This document shows, piece by piece, positions 16,714-25,623 of a DNA stretch of 64,000 bases. Made by a program: the position numbers and the translations under genes. Every line of letters begins with the position of its first letter. Within the stretch, counting starts at the first letter, position 1. Origin of the DNA: Amycolatopsis sp. DSM 110486 (GTDB taxonomy: Bacteria > Actinomycetota > Actinomycetes > Mycobacteriales > Pseudonocardiaceae). The stretch is taken from positions 6,193,001 to 6,257,000 of the forward strand of contig NZ_CP080519.1 in assembly GCF_019468465.1 (NCBI RefSeq). The letters are read 5' to 3'. The notes under the pieces were generated by a model, which saw nothing but the letters and a program-made list of their open reading frames with translations, ran no database searches and was not told the origin of the DNA.

Positions 16714-18095
16714 GCACGCGGCGCGAAACGCTGAAGCGGCTCCGGTACCAGGTGCTGGGGCTGGTCTTCCTCGTCGTCGCGGCGCTGTTCTTCACGACCA
16801 CGATCGCGATCTACAAGAAGGTCTTCACGCCCGTCACGCTGGTGAAGCTGGAGACCGACCACGTCGGCAGCCAGCTGCGCACGGGCGGCGACGTGAAGGT
16901 GCGCGGCCTGCTCGTGGGCGAGATCCGTTCGGTCACCGCGAAAGGCGACCACGCGGAGCTCGAGCTCGCGTTGCAGCCGGACAAGATCGACGAGATCCCG
17001 AGCAACGTCTCGGCGCGGCTGCTGCCCAAGACGCTCTTCGGCGAGCGCTACGTCGCGTTGCAACTGCCCGAAAAGCCCGCCGCGCACATCGAAGCCGGTG
17101 ACCTGATCCCGCAGGACCGCAGCAGCACGGCGATCGAGCTGGAACAAGTACTCGACGACGTGATGCCGCTGCTGCAGGCCGTGCAGCCGGAGAAGCTCTC
17201 GAGCACACTCAGTGCCGTGTCGACCGCGCTCGACGGGCGCGGGAAGCAGCTCGGCCAGACACTCGTGAACCTCTCGGACTACCTCGGGCAGCTGAACCCG
17301 TCGTTGCCCGACCTCAAGGCCGACATCACGGGGCTGGCCGACGTTTCGGCCACCTACGACAAGGCCGCGCCCGATCTGCTCGACGCGTTGGCCGACCTCA
17401 CCACGACGACTCAGACCATTGTGGAGAAACGCCAGGGACTGTCCGATGTGTACGCCTCGGTCTCGGCGGCTTCGGCCGACCTCACGAGCTTCCTGAACGT
17501 CAACAAGGACAACCTGATCCGGCTCACCACGGCTGTGCAGCCGACGCTCGACGTGCTCGCGAAGTACGCGCCCGAGTACCCCTGCCTGCTCAAGCAGCTC
17601 GCCGCGTCCGTACCCGAAGCGGAGCTGGCGTTCGGCAAGGGCACGGCCCACCCCGAGGTGAGCCGCGTGACGATCGAGTTCACCGCGAGCCGCGGCAAGT
17701 ACCTGCCGGGCGTCGACGAGCCCAAGTACGACGACAAGCGCGGCCCCCGCTGTTACCCGCAGGTGCCGAAACCCGGGTACTGGCCGCAGTACCCGCCCGA
17801 CGGCGCGGTCAAGGACGGCTCCACGAAGCCCACGCCGCCGCACAGCCCCGCCGAGTCGCTGCCCGGCGAGATCACCTCAGGCGCGATCACGTCGAACACC
17901 GTCGCCGGCCGTGGCCAGTCCGGCGGTGGTGGTGAATCGGGCGGCGCGCCTTCCGTCATCGGCTCGACCGACGAGGAGCAGCTGATCGACCTGCTGGCGT
18001 CGTCCGCCATGGGGACGACGCCGGACCAGGTGCCCGGCTGGGCCGGCCTGCTCGTCGGGCCGCTCTACCGCGGGGCGGAGGTGGAGCTCAAGTGA
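16710..18095 (+). CDS. mce4A: Mce-family substrate-binding protein Mce4A
   Basis: First of six Mce proteins (461 aa). It has an N-terminal membrane anchor (about 13-34), an MCE domain (about 39-118), a long helical region, the conserved YAPEYPCLL (cysteine) and GPRCYPQVPKPG segments, and a Pro/Gly-rich C-terminal tail. Six different Mce subunits are thought to form a hetero-hexameric tunnel for lipid passage across the envelope. The ATGA overlap with yrbE4B fixes the start at 16710. A 20-residue Ser/Gly-rich stretch near residue 400 is probably disordered. Confidence 0.9.
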   Translation: MSTRRETLKRLRYQVLGLVFLVVAALFFTTTIAIYKKVFTPVTLVKLETDHVGSQLRTGGDVKVRGLLVGEIRSVTAKGDHAELELALQPDKIDEIPSNVSARLLPKTLFGERYVALQLPEKPAAHIEAGDLIPQDRSSTAIELEQVLDDVMPLLQAVQPEKLSSTLSAVSTALDGRGKQLGQTLVNLSDYLGQLNPSLPDLKADITGLADVSATYDKAAPDLLDALADLTTTTQTIVEKRQGLSDVYASVSAASADLTSFLNVNKDNLIRLTTAVQPTLDVLAKYAPEYPCLLKQLAASVPEAELAFGKGTAHPEVSRVTIEFTASRGKYLPGVDEPKYDDKRGPRCYPQVPKPGYWPQYPPDGAVKDGSTKPTPPHSPAESLPGEITSGAITSNTVAGRGQSGGGGESGGAPSVIGSTDEEQLIDLLASSAMGTTPDQVPGWAGLLVGPLYRGAEVELK

Positions 18096-19129
18096 GGTCC
18101 TTCGTCCCCGCACTGGTGAAGATCTTGATCTTCGCCGCCGTCACGGTGTTGCTCACCGGCATCCTCGCGGCCACCATCGCGAACACGAACTTCGGCACCA
18201 CGGCGGGGTTCGCCGCGAAGTTCACCGACGCGTCGGGCCTGCAGCCGGGCGACGACGTCCGCATTTCCGGCGTGAAGGTGGGGCAGGTCGACTCGATCGA
18301 CGTGCAGCAGGGCGAGCAGAACTTCGCTGACGTGCGCTTCGCCGTCGACGCGCAGTACAAGCTGCCCGCGCTCACGACCGCGACGATCAAGTACCGCAAC
18401 CTCGTCGGCCAGCGCTACCTCGCGCTCGGCACCGACGTCACCGGCGGCGGCACCCTCGCCAACGGCGCAACGATCCCGCCGGAGCGCACCAAACCCGCGC
18501 TGAACCTCACCGTGTTGTTCAACGGGTTCAAGCCGCTGTTCCAAGCGCTGGACCCCAAGGAGGTCAACCAGCTCTCGGCCGAGATCATCCAGGTGTTCCA
18601 GGGCGAGGGCGGGACGGTCACGAGCCTGCTGGCGCACACCGCGTCGATCACGACGTCGATCGCCGGCAAGGACCAGGTGATCGGGCAGGTCATCGACAAC
18701 CTCAACCAGGTCCTGACCACCGTGAACTCGCGCGGCCCGCAGCTGGGTGACCTCATCGACCAGACGCAGCGGCTCGTGAGCGGCCTGGCCGAGCAGCGCA
18801 AGCCGATCGGCGACGCCGTGGGCGCGCTGGGCGAGCTGACCGAGACCACGTCGGGCCTGCTCGCCGACGCGCGCCCGGCGGTGAAGGACGACGTCAAGCA
18901 GCTCGGCACGCTGTCGAACAATCTCGCGGACTCCGACCAGTTGCTCGACCACCTGCTGCAGGTGCTGCCGGGCAACCTGGAGAAGTTCACGCGCACGCTT
19001 AGCTACGGCAGCTGGTTCAACTACTACCTCTGCGGGATCGAAGGCACGATCGGGATCTCGTCGCTGGACGTGACGCTGCCGATCGTGCCGCTGCCCGCCA
19101 CCGAGCGCGCGCCGAGGTGTGGCCCGTGA
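18092..19129 (+). CDS. mce4B: Mce-family protein Mce4B
   Basis: Second Mce subunit (345 aa) with N-terminal anchor (about 5-28), MCE domain (about 33-115, including DDVRISGVKVGQVDSI) and a helical Mce4_CUP1-type region with heptad-like repeats. Near the end it has the usual NYYLCGIEG cysteine motif. The GTG start overlaps the mce4A stop (GTGA), and its own stop overlaps the mce4C start. Predicted role is one wall of the lipid-transfer channel. Confidence 0.88.
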   Translation: MRSFVPALVKILIFAAVTVLLTGILAATIANTNFGTTAGFAAKFTDASGLQPGDDVRISGVKVGQVDSIDVQQGEQNFADVRFAVDAQYKLPALTTATIKYRNLVGQRYLALGTDVTGGGTLANGATIPPERTKPALNLTVLFNGFKPLFQALDPKEVNQLSAEIIQVFQGEGGTVTSLLAHTASITTSIAGKDQVIGQVIDNLNQVLTTVNSRGPQLGDLIDQTQRLVSGLAEQRKPIGDAVGALGELTETTSGLLADARPAVKDDVKQLGTLSNNLADSDQLLDHLLQVLPGNLEKFTRTLSYGSWFNYYLCGIEGTIGISSLDVTLPIVPLPATERAPRCGP

Positions 19130-20157
19130 AGCGGCTCAAGGAACGCAACCAAGCGGCGGTCGGCGGGGTGACGCTCGTGCTGATCCTGCTCGTGACCGCC
19201 GTGGCCTACTTCTCCGACAGCATCCCGATGTTCGGCAACGGCTCCACGTACTCCGCCTACTTCGGCGAAGCCGCCGGGCTCGCGCCGGACAACGAGGTGG
19301 AGGTCGCCGGCGTGAAGGTGGGCCAGGTGACGTCGGTCGAGCTGGCGCACAAGCAGGTGCTGGTGAAGTTCCGCGTGAAGGGCGTGCGCGTGGGCGACAC
19401 GTCCACCGCGTCGATCGAGATCAAGACGCTGCTGGGGGAGAAGTACCTCGCGCTCGACCCGAAGGGCGGCGGTACGCAGAGCCCCGGCGACACGATCCCG
19501 CTGCAGCGCACGCGCACGCCGTTCCAGCTGCAGGACGCGTTCGACCAGCTGTCGACGACCGTCGGTGACATCGACACGAAGCAGCTCGCCGACAGCTTCA
19601 CCGCGTTGTCGGACTCGCTGAAGGACAGCCCGCAGTACCTGAAGGACACGCTCTCGGGCTTGTCCGCGCTGTCGAAAACGGTGTCCTCGCGCGACGACGA
19701 TCTGCACACGCTGCTGGCCGGCACGAGCACGATCTCCAAGACGCTCTCGGACCGCAACACCCAGCTGCAGCAGGTGATCAGCGACGGCAACCTGCTGCTG
19801 ACCGAGCTGCAGAACCGCCGCGACCAGATCAGCGCGCTGCTCAAGGGCACGCAGCAGATCTCGCAGCAGCTCTCCGGGCTCGTCGCCGACAACCGGGCGC
19901 AGCTGAAGCCGACGCTCGACGCGCTGGGGAAGGTGACCGATGTGCTGCAGCGCAACCAGGGCAACCTCGATCGCGGCCTGGCACTGATGGCGCCGTTCGC
20001 GCGCGTCGGCGCCAACGCGACGGGTAACGGCCGCTGGTTCGAAGGCTACCTGTGCGGGCTGCTGCCGCCGACGATCACCGCGGGCGGGCTGTCGATCAAC
20101 CCCGAGGGCTGCACCCCGCCCATCGCGGCGCCGAACCAGGGGGTGGGTGGCCGGTGA
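19126..20157 (+). CDS. mce4C: Mce-family protein Mce4C
   Basis: Third Mce subunit (343 aa): anchor at about 12-32, MCE domain at about 37-115 (NEVEVADGVKVGQV-like core reading EVEVAGVKVGQVTSVE), helical region with repeated QQ/SD heptads, and the YLCGLLPP cysteine motif near the C-terminus. I place the start at the GTG at 19126, which overlaps the mce4B TGA like the other junctions. An in-frame GTG at 19117 is possible. Confidence 0.87.
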   Translation: MKRLKERNQAAVGGVTLVLILLVTAVAYFSDSIPMFGNGSTYSAYFGEAAGLAPDNEVEVAGVKVGQVTSVELAHKQVLVKFRVKGVRVGDTSTASIEIKTLLGEKYLALDPKGGGTQSPGDTIPLQRTRTPFQLQDAFDQLSTTVGDIDTKQLADSFTALSDSLKDSPQYLKDTLSGLSALSKTVSSRDDDLHTLLAGTSTISKTLSDRNTQLQQVISDGNLLLTELQNRRDQISALLKGTQQISQQLSGLVADNRAQLKPTLDALGKVTDVLQRNQGNLDRGLALMAPFARVGANATGNGRWFEGYLCGLLPPTITAGGLSINPEGCTPPIAAPNQGVGGR

Positions 20158-20191
20158 CCACCGCCGACGTGCTTTCTCCCGCGGAGGCGGC

Positions 20192-21388
20192 ATGACTATC
20201 GAAACGAAGACGCAGCGCAACTTGGTGACGTGGCTGGGTTTCGCCTGTGTGGCCGCGTTGCTGCTCACGGCGGGACTGTGGCTCGTATTCCGCACTGCCA
20301 ACGGCACCACGCTCTCCGCGTACTTCGGCAAAACCGTCGGGCTCTACGCGGGTTCTTCCGTCCGAGTGCTCGGCGTGCCCGTCGGCGAGGTCACCGCCGT
20401 GACGCCGGACGGGCAGGCCGTGCGCGTGGACATGCGCGTGAACGACGACGTGCCGATCCCCGTGAACGTCGGCGCCGTCGTGGTCGCTCCGAGTCTCGTC
20501 AGCGACCGCTACGTGCAGCTGACGCCGGCCTACGACAGCGGCCCGACGCTCGCGAGCGGCGCCGTCCTCGCGCGCGACAAGACCGCCACGCCCGTGGAGC
20601 TCGACGACCTCTACGCGAGCCTCGACAAACTCTCCACCGCGCTCGGCCCCAACGGTGCCAACAAGAACGGCGCCCTGTCCGACGTCCTCGACACCGCGGC
20701 CGCCAACCTCAAGGGCAACGGCTCCGACCTCAACTCCACCGTCGGCCGCCTCGCCGACCTCGCGGGCACGCTCGACGACTCCAAGGACGACCTGTTCGCC
20801 ACCGTCCAGAACTTGAACTCGTTCACGGACGCCCTCGCCCAAAGCGACGGCCAGCTCAACGAGTTCTACGAACGCGTCGCCGACGTCAGCGGGTTCCTCG
20901 CCGACGACTCGGCCGACGTCGGAGCCGCGCTGAACTCCCTGGCCTCCTCGCTCGGTGACGTGAAACAGTTCGTGGCCGACAACAAGGCCGGCCTGGAGTC
21001 CAATGTGGACAAACTGGCGTCGCTGACGGGTGTGCTCGTGGACCAGCGCGCCGCCCTCGCCGAGGTGCTCGACATCGCGCCCACCGGCGCCACGAACTTC
21101 ATCAACTCCTACGACGCCGCGTCGGGCACCATCGCCGTGCGCGACAACCTCAACGAGATCACCAACCCGCCGATCCTCACCGTCTGCCGCATCCTCGCCG
21201 CGGGCACCCCGAAGGGCGTGCCCACCACGTTGACCGACATCTGCAAGCAGCTCGCGCCGGTGCTCGACGGCGCGCTCAAGCTGCCGACCGTGCCGCAGGT
21301 GCTCAACTCGCTGCAGAACGGCCAGCTGCCCCCGTTGCCGCTCCCGCTCGTCGACGTGATGACGCAGCTTTCCGGCGGTGGCAAGTGA
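20192..21388 (+). CDS. mce4D: Mce-family protein Mce4D
   Basis: Fourth Mce subunit (398 aa): N-terminal anchor (about 14-34), MCE domain (about 38-120, SSVRVLGVPVGEVTAV), helical region, and a conserved Cys-containing C-terminal segment (TVCRILAAG). The ATG at 20192 has GCGGAGGC upstream. This is the only junction in the mce block with a gap (34 bp) instead of an overlap, so an internal ribosome entry supplies Mce4D. The open frame continues upstream to 20147 but without a ribosome site. Confidence 0.88.
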   Translation: MTIETKTQRNLVTWLGFACVAALLLTAGLWLVFRTANGTTLSAYFGKTVGLYAGSSVRVLGVPVGEVTAVTPDGQAVRVDMRVNDDVPIPVNVGAVVVAPSLVSDRYVQLTPAYDSGPTLASGAVLARDKTATPVELDDLYASLDKLSTALGPNGANKNGALSDVLDTAAANLKGNGSDLNSTVGRLADLAGTLDDSKDDLFATVQNLNSFTDALAQSDGQLNEFYERVADVSGFLADDSADVGAALNSLASSLGDVKQFVADNKAGLESNVDKLASLTGVLVDQRAALAEVLDIAPTGATNFINSYDAASGTIAVRDNLNEITNPPILTVCRILAAGTPKGVPTTLTDICKQLAPVLDGALKLPTVPQVLNSLQNGQLPPLPLPLVDVMTQLSGGGK

Positions 21389-22563
21389 AGCGGCGGCGCC
21401 TGGCCGGGGTGTTCGCCGGCGTGCTCGTGCTCGCCGGCTGCAGCGACGGCGGGTTCAACGGCCTGTACTCCACACCGCTGCCAGGCGGGCCCGATCTCGG
21501 CGACCACCCGTACCACGTGACGGCGCTGTTCACCGACGTGCTCGACCTCGTGCCACAGGCGAGCGTAAAGGTGGACGACGTGGCCGTGGGCCGGGTCGAC
21601 AAGATCACCCTCACACCCGACACCCGCTCGGCGCTGGTTGCCATGACTGTCAACGGCGACGTGCAGCTGCCCGCCAACGCGCGCGCCGAGCTGCGGCAGT
21701 CGAGCCTGCTGGGGGAGAAGTTCGTGGAGCTGGGCCAGCCCACCGCGGAAAAACCCGCCGGTCACCTCGCCGACGGCGCGCAGATCCCGCTCGGGCGCAC
21801 CAACCGCAACCCCGAGGTCGAGGAAGTGCTCGGCGCGCTTTCCTTGCTCCTCAACGGCGGCGGCCTCGGCCAGCTGCAGGACATCAGCCACGAGCTCAAC
21901 GACGCGTTGTCCGGCAACGAACCCGAGATGCGCGCGCTGCTGTCGCGAGTGGACGATCTCGCGACGCAGCTCGACTCGCACAAGGGCGAGATCCTGCGCG
22001 CGATCGACGGGCTGGGCAAGCTCTCGCACACGCTCGCCGGACAGCAGCAGAACATCAAGACCGCGCTGGACAACCTGGCGCCGGGCCTGAAGATCGTGGC
22101 CGACCAGCGCGACCAGCTCGTGGGGATGCTGAACGCGCTCAACAAGCTTTCGGGCGTCGCGGTCGACACGGTGAACCGCAGCCGCGACCAGCTCGTCGCG
22201 AACCTCAAGGCGCTGCAGCCGACGTTGCAAAAGCTCGGCGAGGCGGGTCAGGACCTGCCCAACGCGTTGCAGATCCTGCTCACCTACCCGTTCCCGGACT
22301 ACGCGGGCAACACGATCAAGGGCGACTACGCCAACGTCGACGCGACCGTGAACCTCGATCTCGACAAGCTGCTGCAGAACTTCACGAACACCTCGCAGCC
22401 GCCGATCCAGATCGCCGGGCTGACCTCGCAGCAGCCAGGATCGGCCACTCCGGAGCTGCCCCTGCCCTTGCCGACCACGGCGCCGCCGGCGAAGAACCAG
22501 GCCGGACCCGGCGGGCTGCTCGGCGGCCTCCTGGGCGGCCTGCTCGGGGGAGGTGCCGGATGA
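21385..22563 (+). CDS. mce4E: Mce-family lipoprotein Mce4E (LprN-like)
   Basis: Fifth Mce subunit (392 aa) and the lipoprotein of the set: signal peptide MKRRRLAGVFAGVLVLAGC with lipobox LAGC, so Cys19 is the expected lipidation site. The MCE domain (about 45-125) is followed by a helical region and a Pro/Gly-rich tail (GGLLGGLLGG). The E position of every mce operon encodes a lipoprotein (LprN in mce4), so the order supports the naming. The GTG start overlaps the mce4D stop. Confidence 0.9.
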   Translation: MKRRRLAGVFAGVLVLAGCSDGGFNGLYSTPLPGGPDLGDHPYHVTALFTDVLDLVPQASVKVDDVAVGRVDKITLTPDTRSALVAMTVNGDVQLPANARAELRQSSLLGEKFVELGQPTAEKPAGHLADGAQIPLGRTNRNPEVEEVLGALSLLLNGGGLGQLQDISHELNDALSGNEPEMRALLSRVDDLATQLDSHKGEILRAIDGLGKLSHTLAGQQQNIKTALDNLAPGLKIVADQRDQLVGMLNALNKLSGVAVDTVNRSRDQLVANLKALQPTLQKLGEAGQDLPNALQILLTYPFPDYAGNTIKGDYANVDATVNLDLDKLLQNFTNTSQPPIQIAGLTSQQPGSATPELPLPLPTTAPPAKNQAGPGGLLGGLLGGLLGGGAG

Positions 22564-23798
22564 CCTCGCGCAAGACGCGGATCCAGCTCATCGCGTTCGT
22601 GGTGATCGCCGTGGTGTCGGTGGTCTACGCGGGCGGCAAGTACGCGGGCCTCGACCGGCTTTTCGGCTCCCGTGGCTACCAGGTCACCTTGCAGCTGGCC
22701 GATTCCGGCGGCATCTTCGTCAACTCCGAGGTCGCCTACCGCGGCGTGACGGTCGGGCGCGTGTCGGCCATGACGCTCACCGGCCACGGCCTCGACGTGC
22801 ACCTCGACCTCGACTCCGGCGGCCCGGACATCCCCGACGACCTCCACGCGCAGGTGGCGAACCGCTCGGCGGTGGGGGAGCAGTTCGTGGACCTGCTGCC
22901 CGACCGCGAGACGGGTCCGTACCTGCACGACGGCTCGGTGATCACGCAGGACCGCACGTCGCTGCCCGCGTCGCCCGACTCCGTGCTGTCGCATTTGGAC
23001 GATCTCGTGGCGAGCGTGCACCCGGACTCGCTCAAGACCGTGGTCGACGAGACCTACGACGCGTTCGCCGGCACGGGCCCGCAGCTGCAGAAGCTGTTGG
23101 ACAGCACGGGTTCGCTCACCGCCAAGGCCGCGCAGTACATCCCGCAGACGCGCGGGCTGCTGGCCAACTCGCGCACGGTGTTCGCCACGCAGGAGCGCCA
23201 GGCGCAGAACATCACCGACTTCGCGGGCGGGCTGAAGACGATCGCGGCGCAGCTCAAGTCGTCGGATCCCGACCTGCGCACGGTGATCGACCAGGCGCCG
23301 CAGCTGAGCCGCCAGATCAGCGACGTGCTCGCCACCTCGGGCACCGATCTCGGCGTGATCTTCGCGAACTCCCTGACCACCGCTCAGATCACGTCCGCAC
23401 GCACCGACGCGATCGAGGAGCTGCTGGTCGCCTACCCGGTGATCTCGGCGTTCTCGCCGTCGACGTCACCGGACGGCACCGGGCACCTGGGCGTGGTGTT
23501 CAACTTCTTCGACCCGGCGTCGTGCACCAAGGGCTACGAGGGCACGAAACAGCGCCCGGCCAATGACACCACCGAGGCGCCGGTGAACGTGAACGCCTAC
23601 TGCGCCGAGCCGCCGGGCAGCCCGGTCGAGGTCCGCGGTGCGCAGAACGCGCCGTATGCCGGGAAGCCGCCCGCGATCCCGGCCGCGCCGAAGGAATCGG
23701 CGCCGTCGGCCACTCCGGACGCGAACCAGTTGCCGGGTCTGCTCGGCCTGCTCACGCCGCCGGCCGGCGGCCTCGGGGCGCTGCTGGGCGGGTCGTGA
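22560..23798 (+). CDS. mce4F: Mce-family protein Mce4F
   Basis: Sixth Mce subunit (412 aa): anchor (about 7-28), MCE domain (about 38-118, NSEVAYRGVTVGRVSAM), helical region, a conserved region with NFFDPASCTKGYEG and a Cys-containing NAYCAEPPGSP, then a Pro/Ala-rich tail. The ATG at 22560 overlaps the mce4E TGA. It completes the A-F set without loss or frameshift, so the importer looks functional. Confidence 0.88.
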   Translation: MTSRKTRIQLIAFVVIAVVSVVYAGGKYAGLDRLFGSRGYQVTLQLADSGGIFVNSEVAYRGVTVGRVSAMTLTGHGLDVHLDLDSGGPDIPDDLHAQVANRSAVGEQFVDLLPDRETGPYLHDGSVITQDRTSLPASPDSVLSHLDDLVASVHPDSLKTVVDETYDAFAGTGPQLQKLLDSTGSLTAKAAQYIPQTRGLLANSRTVFATQERQAQNITDFAGGLKTIAAQLKSSDPDLRTVIDQAPQLSRQISDVLATSGTDLGVIFANSLTTAQITSARTDAIEELLVAYPVISAFSPSTSPDGTGHLGVVFNFFDPASCTKGYEGTKQRPANDTTEAPVNVNAYCAEPPGSPVEVRGAQNAPYAGKPPAIPAAPKESAPSATPDANQLPGLLGLLTPPAGGLGALLGGS

Positions 23799-24286
23799 TG
23801 AAGGCGCGGCTGCTCGTGGTCGTGCCCGTGCTGGCCGTGCTGGCGGCCGCGTGGTTCGGCTGGTCGTGGTGGCGCGCGGCGCACGACGACGCCCTGGCGC
23901 GTGGCCGCGACCGCGACGCCGTGCTCGCCGCGGCGAGCACGGAACTGGTCGCCCTCAACACGATCGACTACCACACCGGCGGCGCCGACGTGGACCGCTG
24001 GATCGGTGCGACCACCGGGCAGTACGGGGCGAACCTCGCCGGCGACCGGCAGCTGCAGCTCGACCGCGCGACGAGCACCAAGACCGTCTCCACGGCGTCG
24101 CTGCTGCAGGCCGCGGTAACCGACCTCGACCCGGCTGCGGGGACGGCCCGGGTCATCGCCGTGCTCGACGTACGCGTGAGCACCGGTGGCGGCGCGGCCG
24201 TGCCGAAACAGGCGCGGCTGACCGTGGACTTCGCGCGCGACGGCGACACGTGGAAGGTCGGCGGCGTCCAGGCGGTGGGCTCGTGA
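23798..24286 (+). CDS. Mce-associated membrane protein (first)
   Basis: A 162-aa protein with an N-terminal membrane segment (about 5-24, VVVPVLAVLAAAWFGWSWW) and an extracytoplasmic domain resembling the Mas proteins encoded after mce operons (Rv3493c/Rv3492c type). Some Mas proteins stabilise Mce complexes. A GTG three bases upstream (23795) is an equally possible start; both overlap the mce4F stop. The next gene overlaps by 4 bp. Confidence 0.82.
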   Translation: MKARLLVVVPVLAVLAAAWFGWSWWRAAHDDALARGRDRDAVLAAASTELVALNTIDYHTGGADVDRWIGATTGQYGANLAGDRQLQLDRATSTKTVSTASLLQAAVTDLDPAAGTARVIAVLDVRVSTGGGAAVPKQARLTVDFARDGDTWKVGGVQAVGS

Positions 24287-24765
24287 AGCGCTGGTCGATC
24301 GCCGTGACCGTGGTGGCGCTCGCGTGCGCCGTGTGGTTCGCCGTGCAGGCCTCGGCGCTGCAGCCCCGCGATGACGACGCGTTGGTGGACCAGGCCACCA
24401 CCACCCAGGTGCGCGACCAGGTGAGTGCCGGCGTGAAGGCGTTGTTCTCCTACGACTACGCCAACCTCGACCGTACCTCGCGGGCCGCCGCCGAACTGCT
24501 CACCGGCCCGGCCGTCGGCCAGTACCACGCGCAGTTCGCCACCGCGAGCAAACGCGCGACCGACGGCAAGCTGATCCGCACCACCGCCGTCCGCTCGGCG
24601 GGCGTCCGCACCCTCCACGGCGACGACGCGACCCTGCTGCTTTTCCTGGACCAGCAGACGATCCTGCCCGGCGGGGGAGCGCCGCAGTCTTCGGTCGCGC
24701 AGCTGGCCGTGACCGCGCACCGCGTCGACGGGTCGTGGAAGATCACCGGCCTCGACCCGCTGTAA
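24283..24765 (+). CDS. Mce-associated membrane protein (second)
   Basis: A 160-aa protein with one N-terminal membrane segment (about 4-23) and an NTF2/SnoaL-like extracytoplasmic domain ending in the typical WKITGLDPL. It is the second Mas protein of the array, with a GTGA overlap to the first. It is the last gene of the co-directional run that begins at 10670. Confidence 0.82.
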   Translation: MKRWSIAVTVVALACAVWFAVQASALQPRDDDALVDQATTTQVRDQVSAGVKALFSYDYANLDRTSRAAAELLTGPAVGQYHAQFATASKRATDGKLIRTTAVRSAGVRTLHGDDATLLLFLDQQTILPGGGAPQSSVAQLAVTAHRVDGSWKITGLDPL

Positions 24766-24894
24766 GTCCCTTCGTCCGCGGGCGAATTCGGCGCGTTCGC
24801 CGGGAATGTTCCGACCGGCTGACCGTGTATCGCACCAGTCACACGAAAGCCGAGTCGTCTTTGTTCACCGCAGTGACCCGATTCACCCTGGTAT

Positions 24895-24907
24895 GTCCAC
24901 AGTGGAC
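24895..24907. promoter_or_regulatory. Inverted repeat GTCCAC-A-GTGGAC upstream of lipoprotein gene
   Basis: A perfect 6-1-6 inverted repeat, 96 bp before the lipoprotein start, in the 237-bp gap after the mce array. It could be an operator. Similar TCCAC(A/T)GTGGAC words occur at 4471 and 49345, so it may instead be a common genomic word. Confidence 0.3.
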
Positions 24908-25002
24908 GACTTGATGTGATGTGTGCCGCTGCAAGGGGTTCCGGTCGAACCGGGAACCGGGGCGCTACGTGGTTCCGGGTGGGGGAGTCGCGAAGGAGAA
25001 GG

Positions 25003-25551
25003 GTGGAAACCGTGAAAAACCTCAGGATTCTAGCGATCGCGGGCACCGCGGCGGCGGCGATGGCCGGACTGGCCGCGTGCGGGAGCGGCAGCATGGCCGC
25101 CTCGGCGCCCCCGCCGGCCGGCGCTCAAGCGCCAGCCTCCTCGGCGGCCGCGCCCGCGACCGTGGGCGAGGCGAACACCTCACTCGGGACGGTTCTCACG
25201 AACGCCAAGGGGTTCACGCTCTACACGTTCGACGAAGACAAGCCCGGCATGTCCGCGTGCACCGACAGTGGGTGCAAGTCGCTCTGGCCGCCGATCACCG
25301 GCCCGGCGCAGCCCGCGAACGGCGTGAGCCTGCCCGGGCAGCTCGCCACGTTCACCCGCTCCGACGGTATCCAGCAGGAGACCTTCAACGGGAAGCCCGT
25401 CTATACCTACGCCCAGGACAGCGCCCCCGGGCAGACGAAGGGTGACGGCGTGCTGGGCACCTGGCACGCGCTCGTGGTCACCCCGGGCGGGGCCGCGCCG
25501 GCGACCACGTCGAACGGCACGGGCACGGCCGGCGGGGTATCCGGCTACTGA
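25003..25551 (+). CDS. Secreted-repeat lipoprotein (COG4315 type)
   Basis: A 182-aa exported lipoprotein. Signal peptide ends in LAAC with Cys26 as lipid site. An Ala/Pro/Ser-rich linker follows, then two copies of the secreted repeat of unknown function: LGTVLTNAKGFTLYTFDEDK with a CTDSGCKSLWPP cysteine pair, and a second with GKPVYTYAQDSAPG. The start at the GTG 25003 follows AAGGAG with a short spacer; a GTG at 25012 is the alternative. The function of the family is unknown; some homologues bind metal or electron carriers. It is monocistronic, followed by a strong hairpin. Confidence 0.85.
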   Translation: METVKNLRILAIAGTAAAAMAGLAACGSGSMAASAPPPAGAQAPASSAAAPATVGEANTSLGTVLTNAKGFTLYTFDEDKPGMSACTDSGCKSLWPPITGPAQPANGVSLPGQLATFTRSDGIQQETFNGKPVYTYAQDSAPGQTKGDGVLGTWHALVVTPGGAAPATTSNGTGTAGGVSGY

Positions 25552-25564
25552 TCGCTCACCGGGG

Positions 25565-25602
25565 GCCTGGCTCGGCCCGGCGTGCGTCGTGCCGAGCCAG
25601 GC
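25565..25602. terminator. Bidirectional terminator hairpin
   Basis: GCCTGGCTCGGC (25565-25576) pairs perfectly with GCCGAGCCAGGC (25591-25602). It lies between the convergent lipoprotein and SGNH-esterase genes and can end both transcripts. Confidence 0.7.
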
Positions 25603-25623
25603 GGGTCCCCGCTCCGGCCCGCT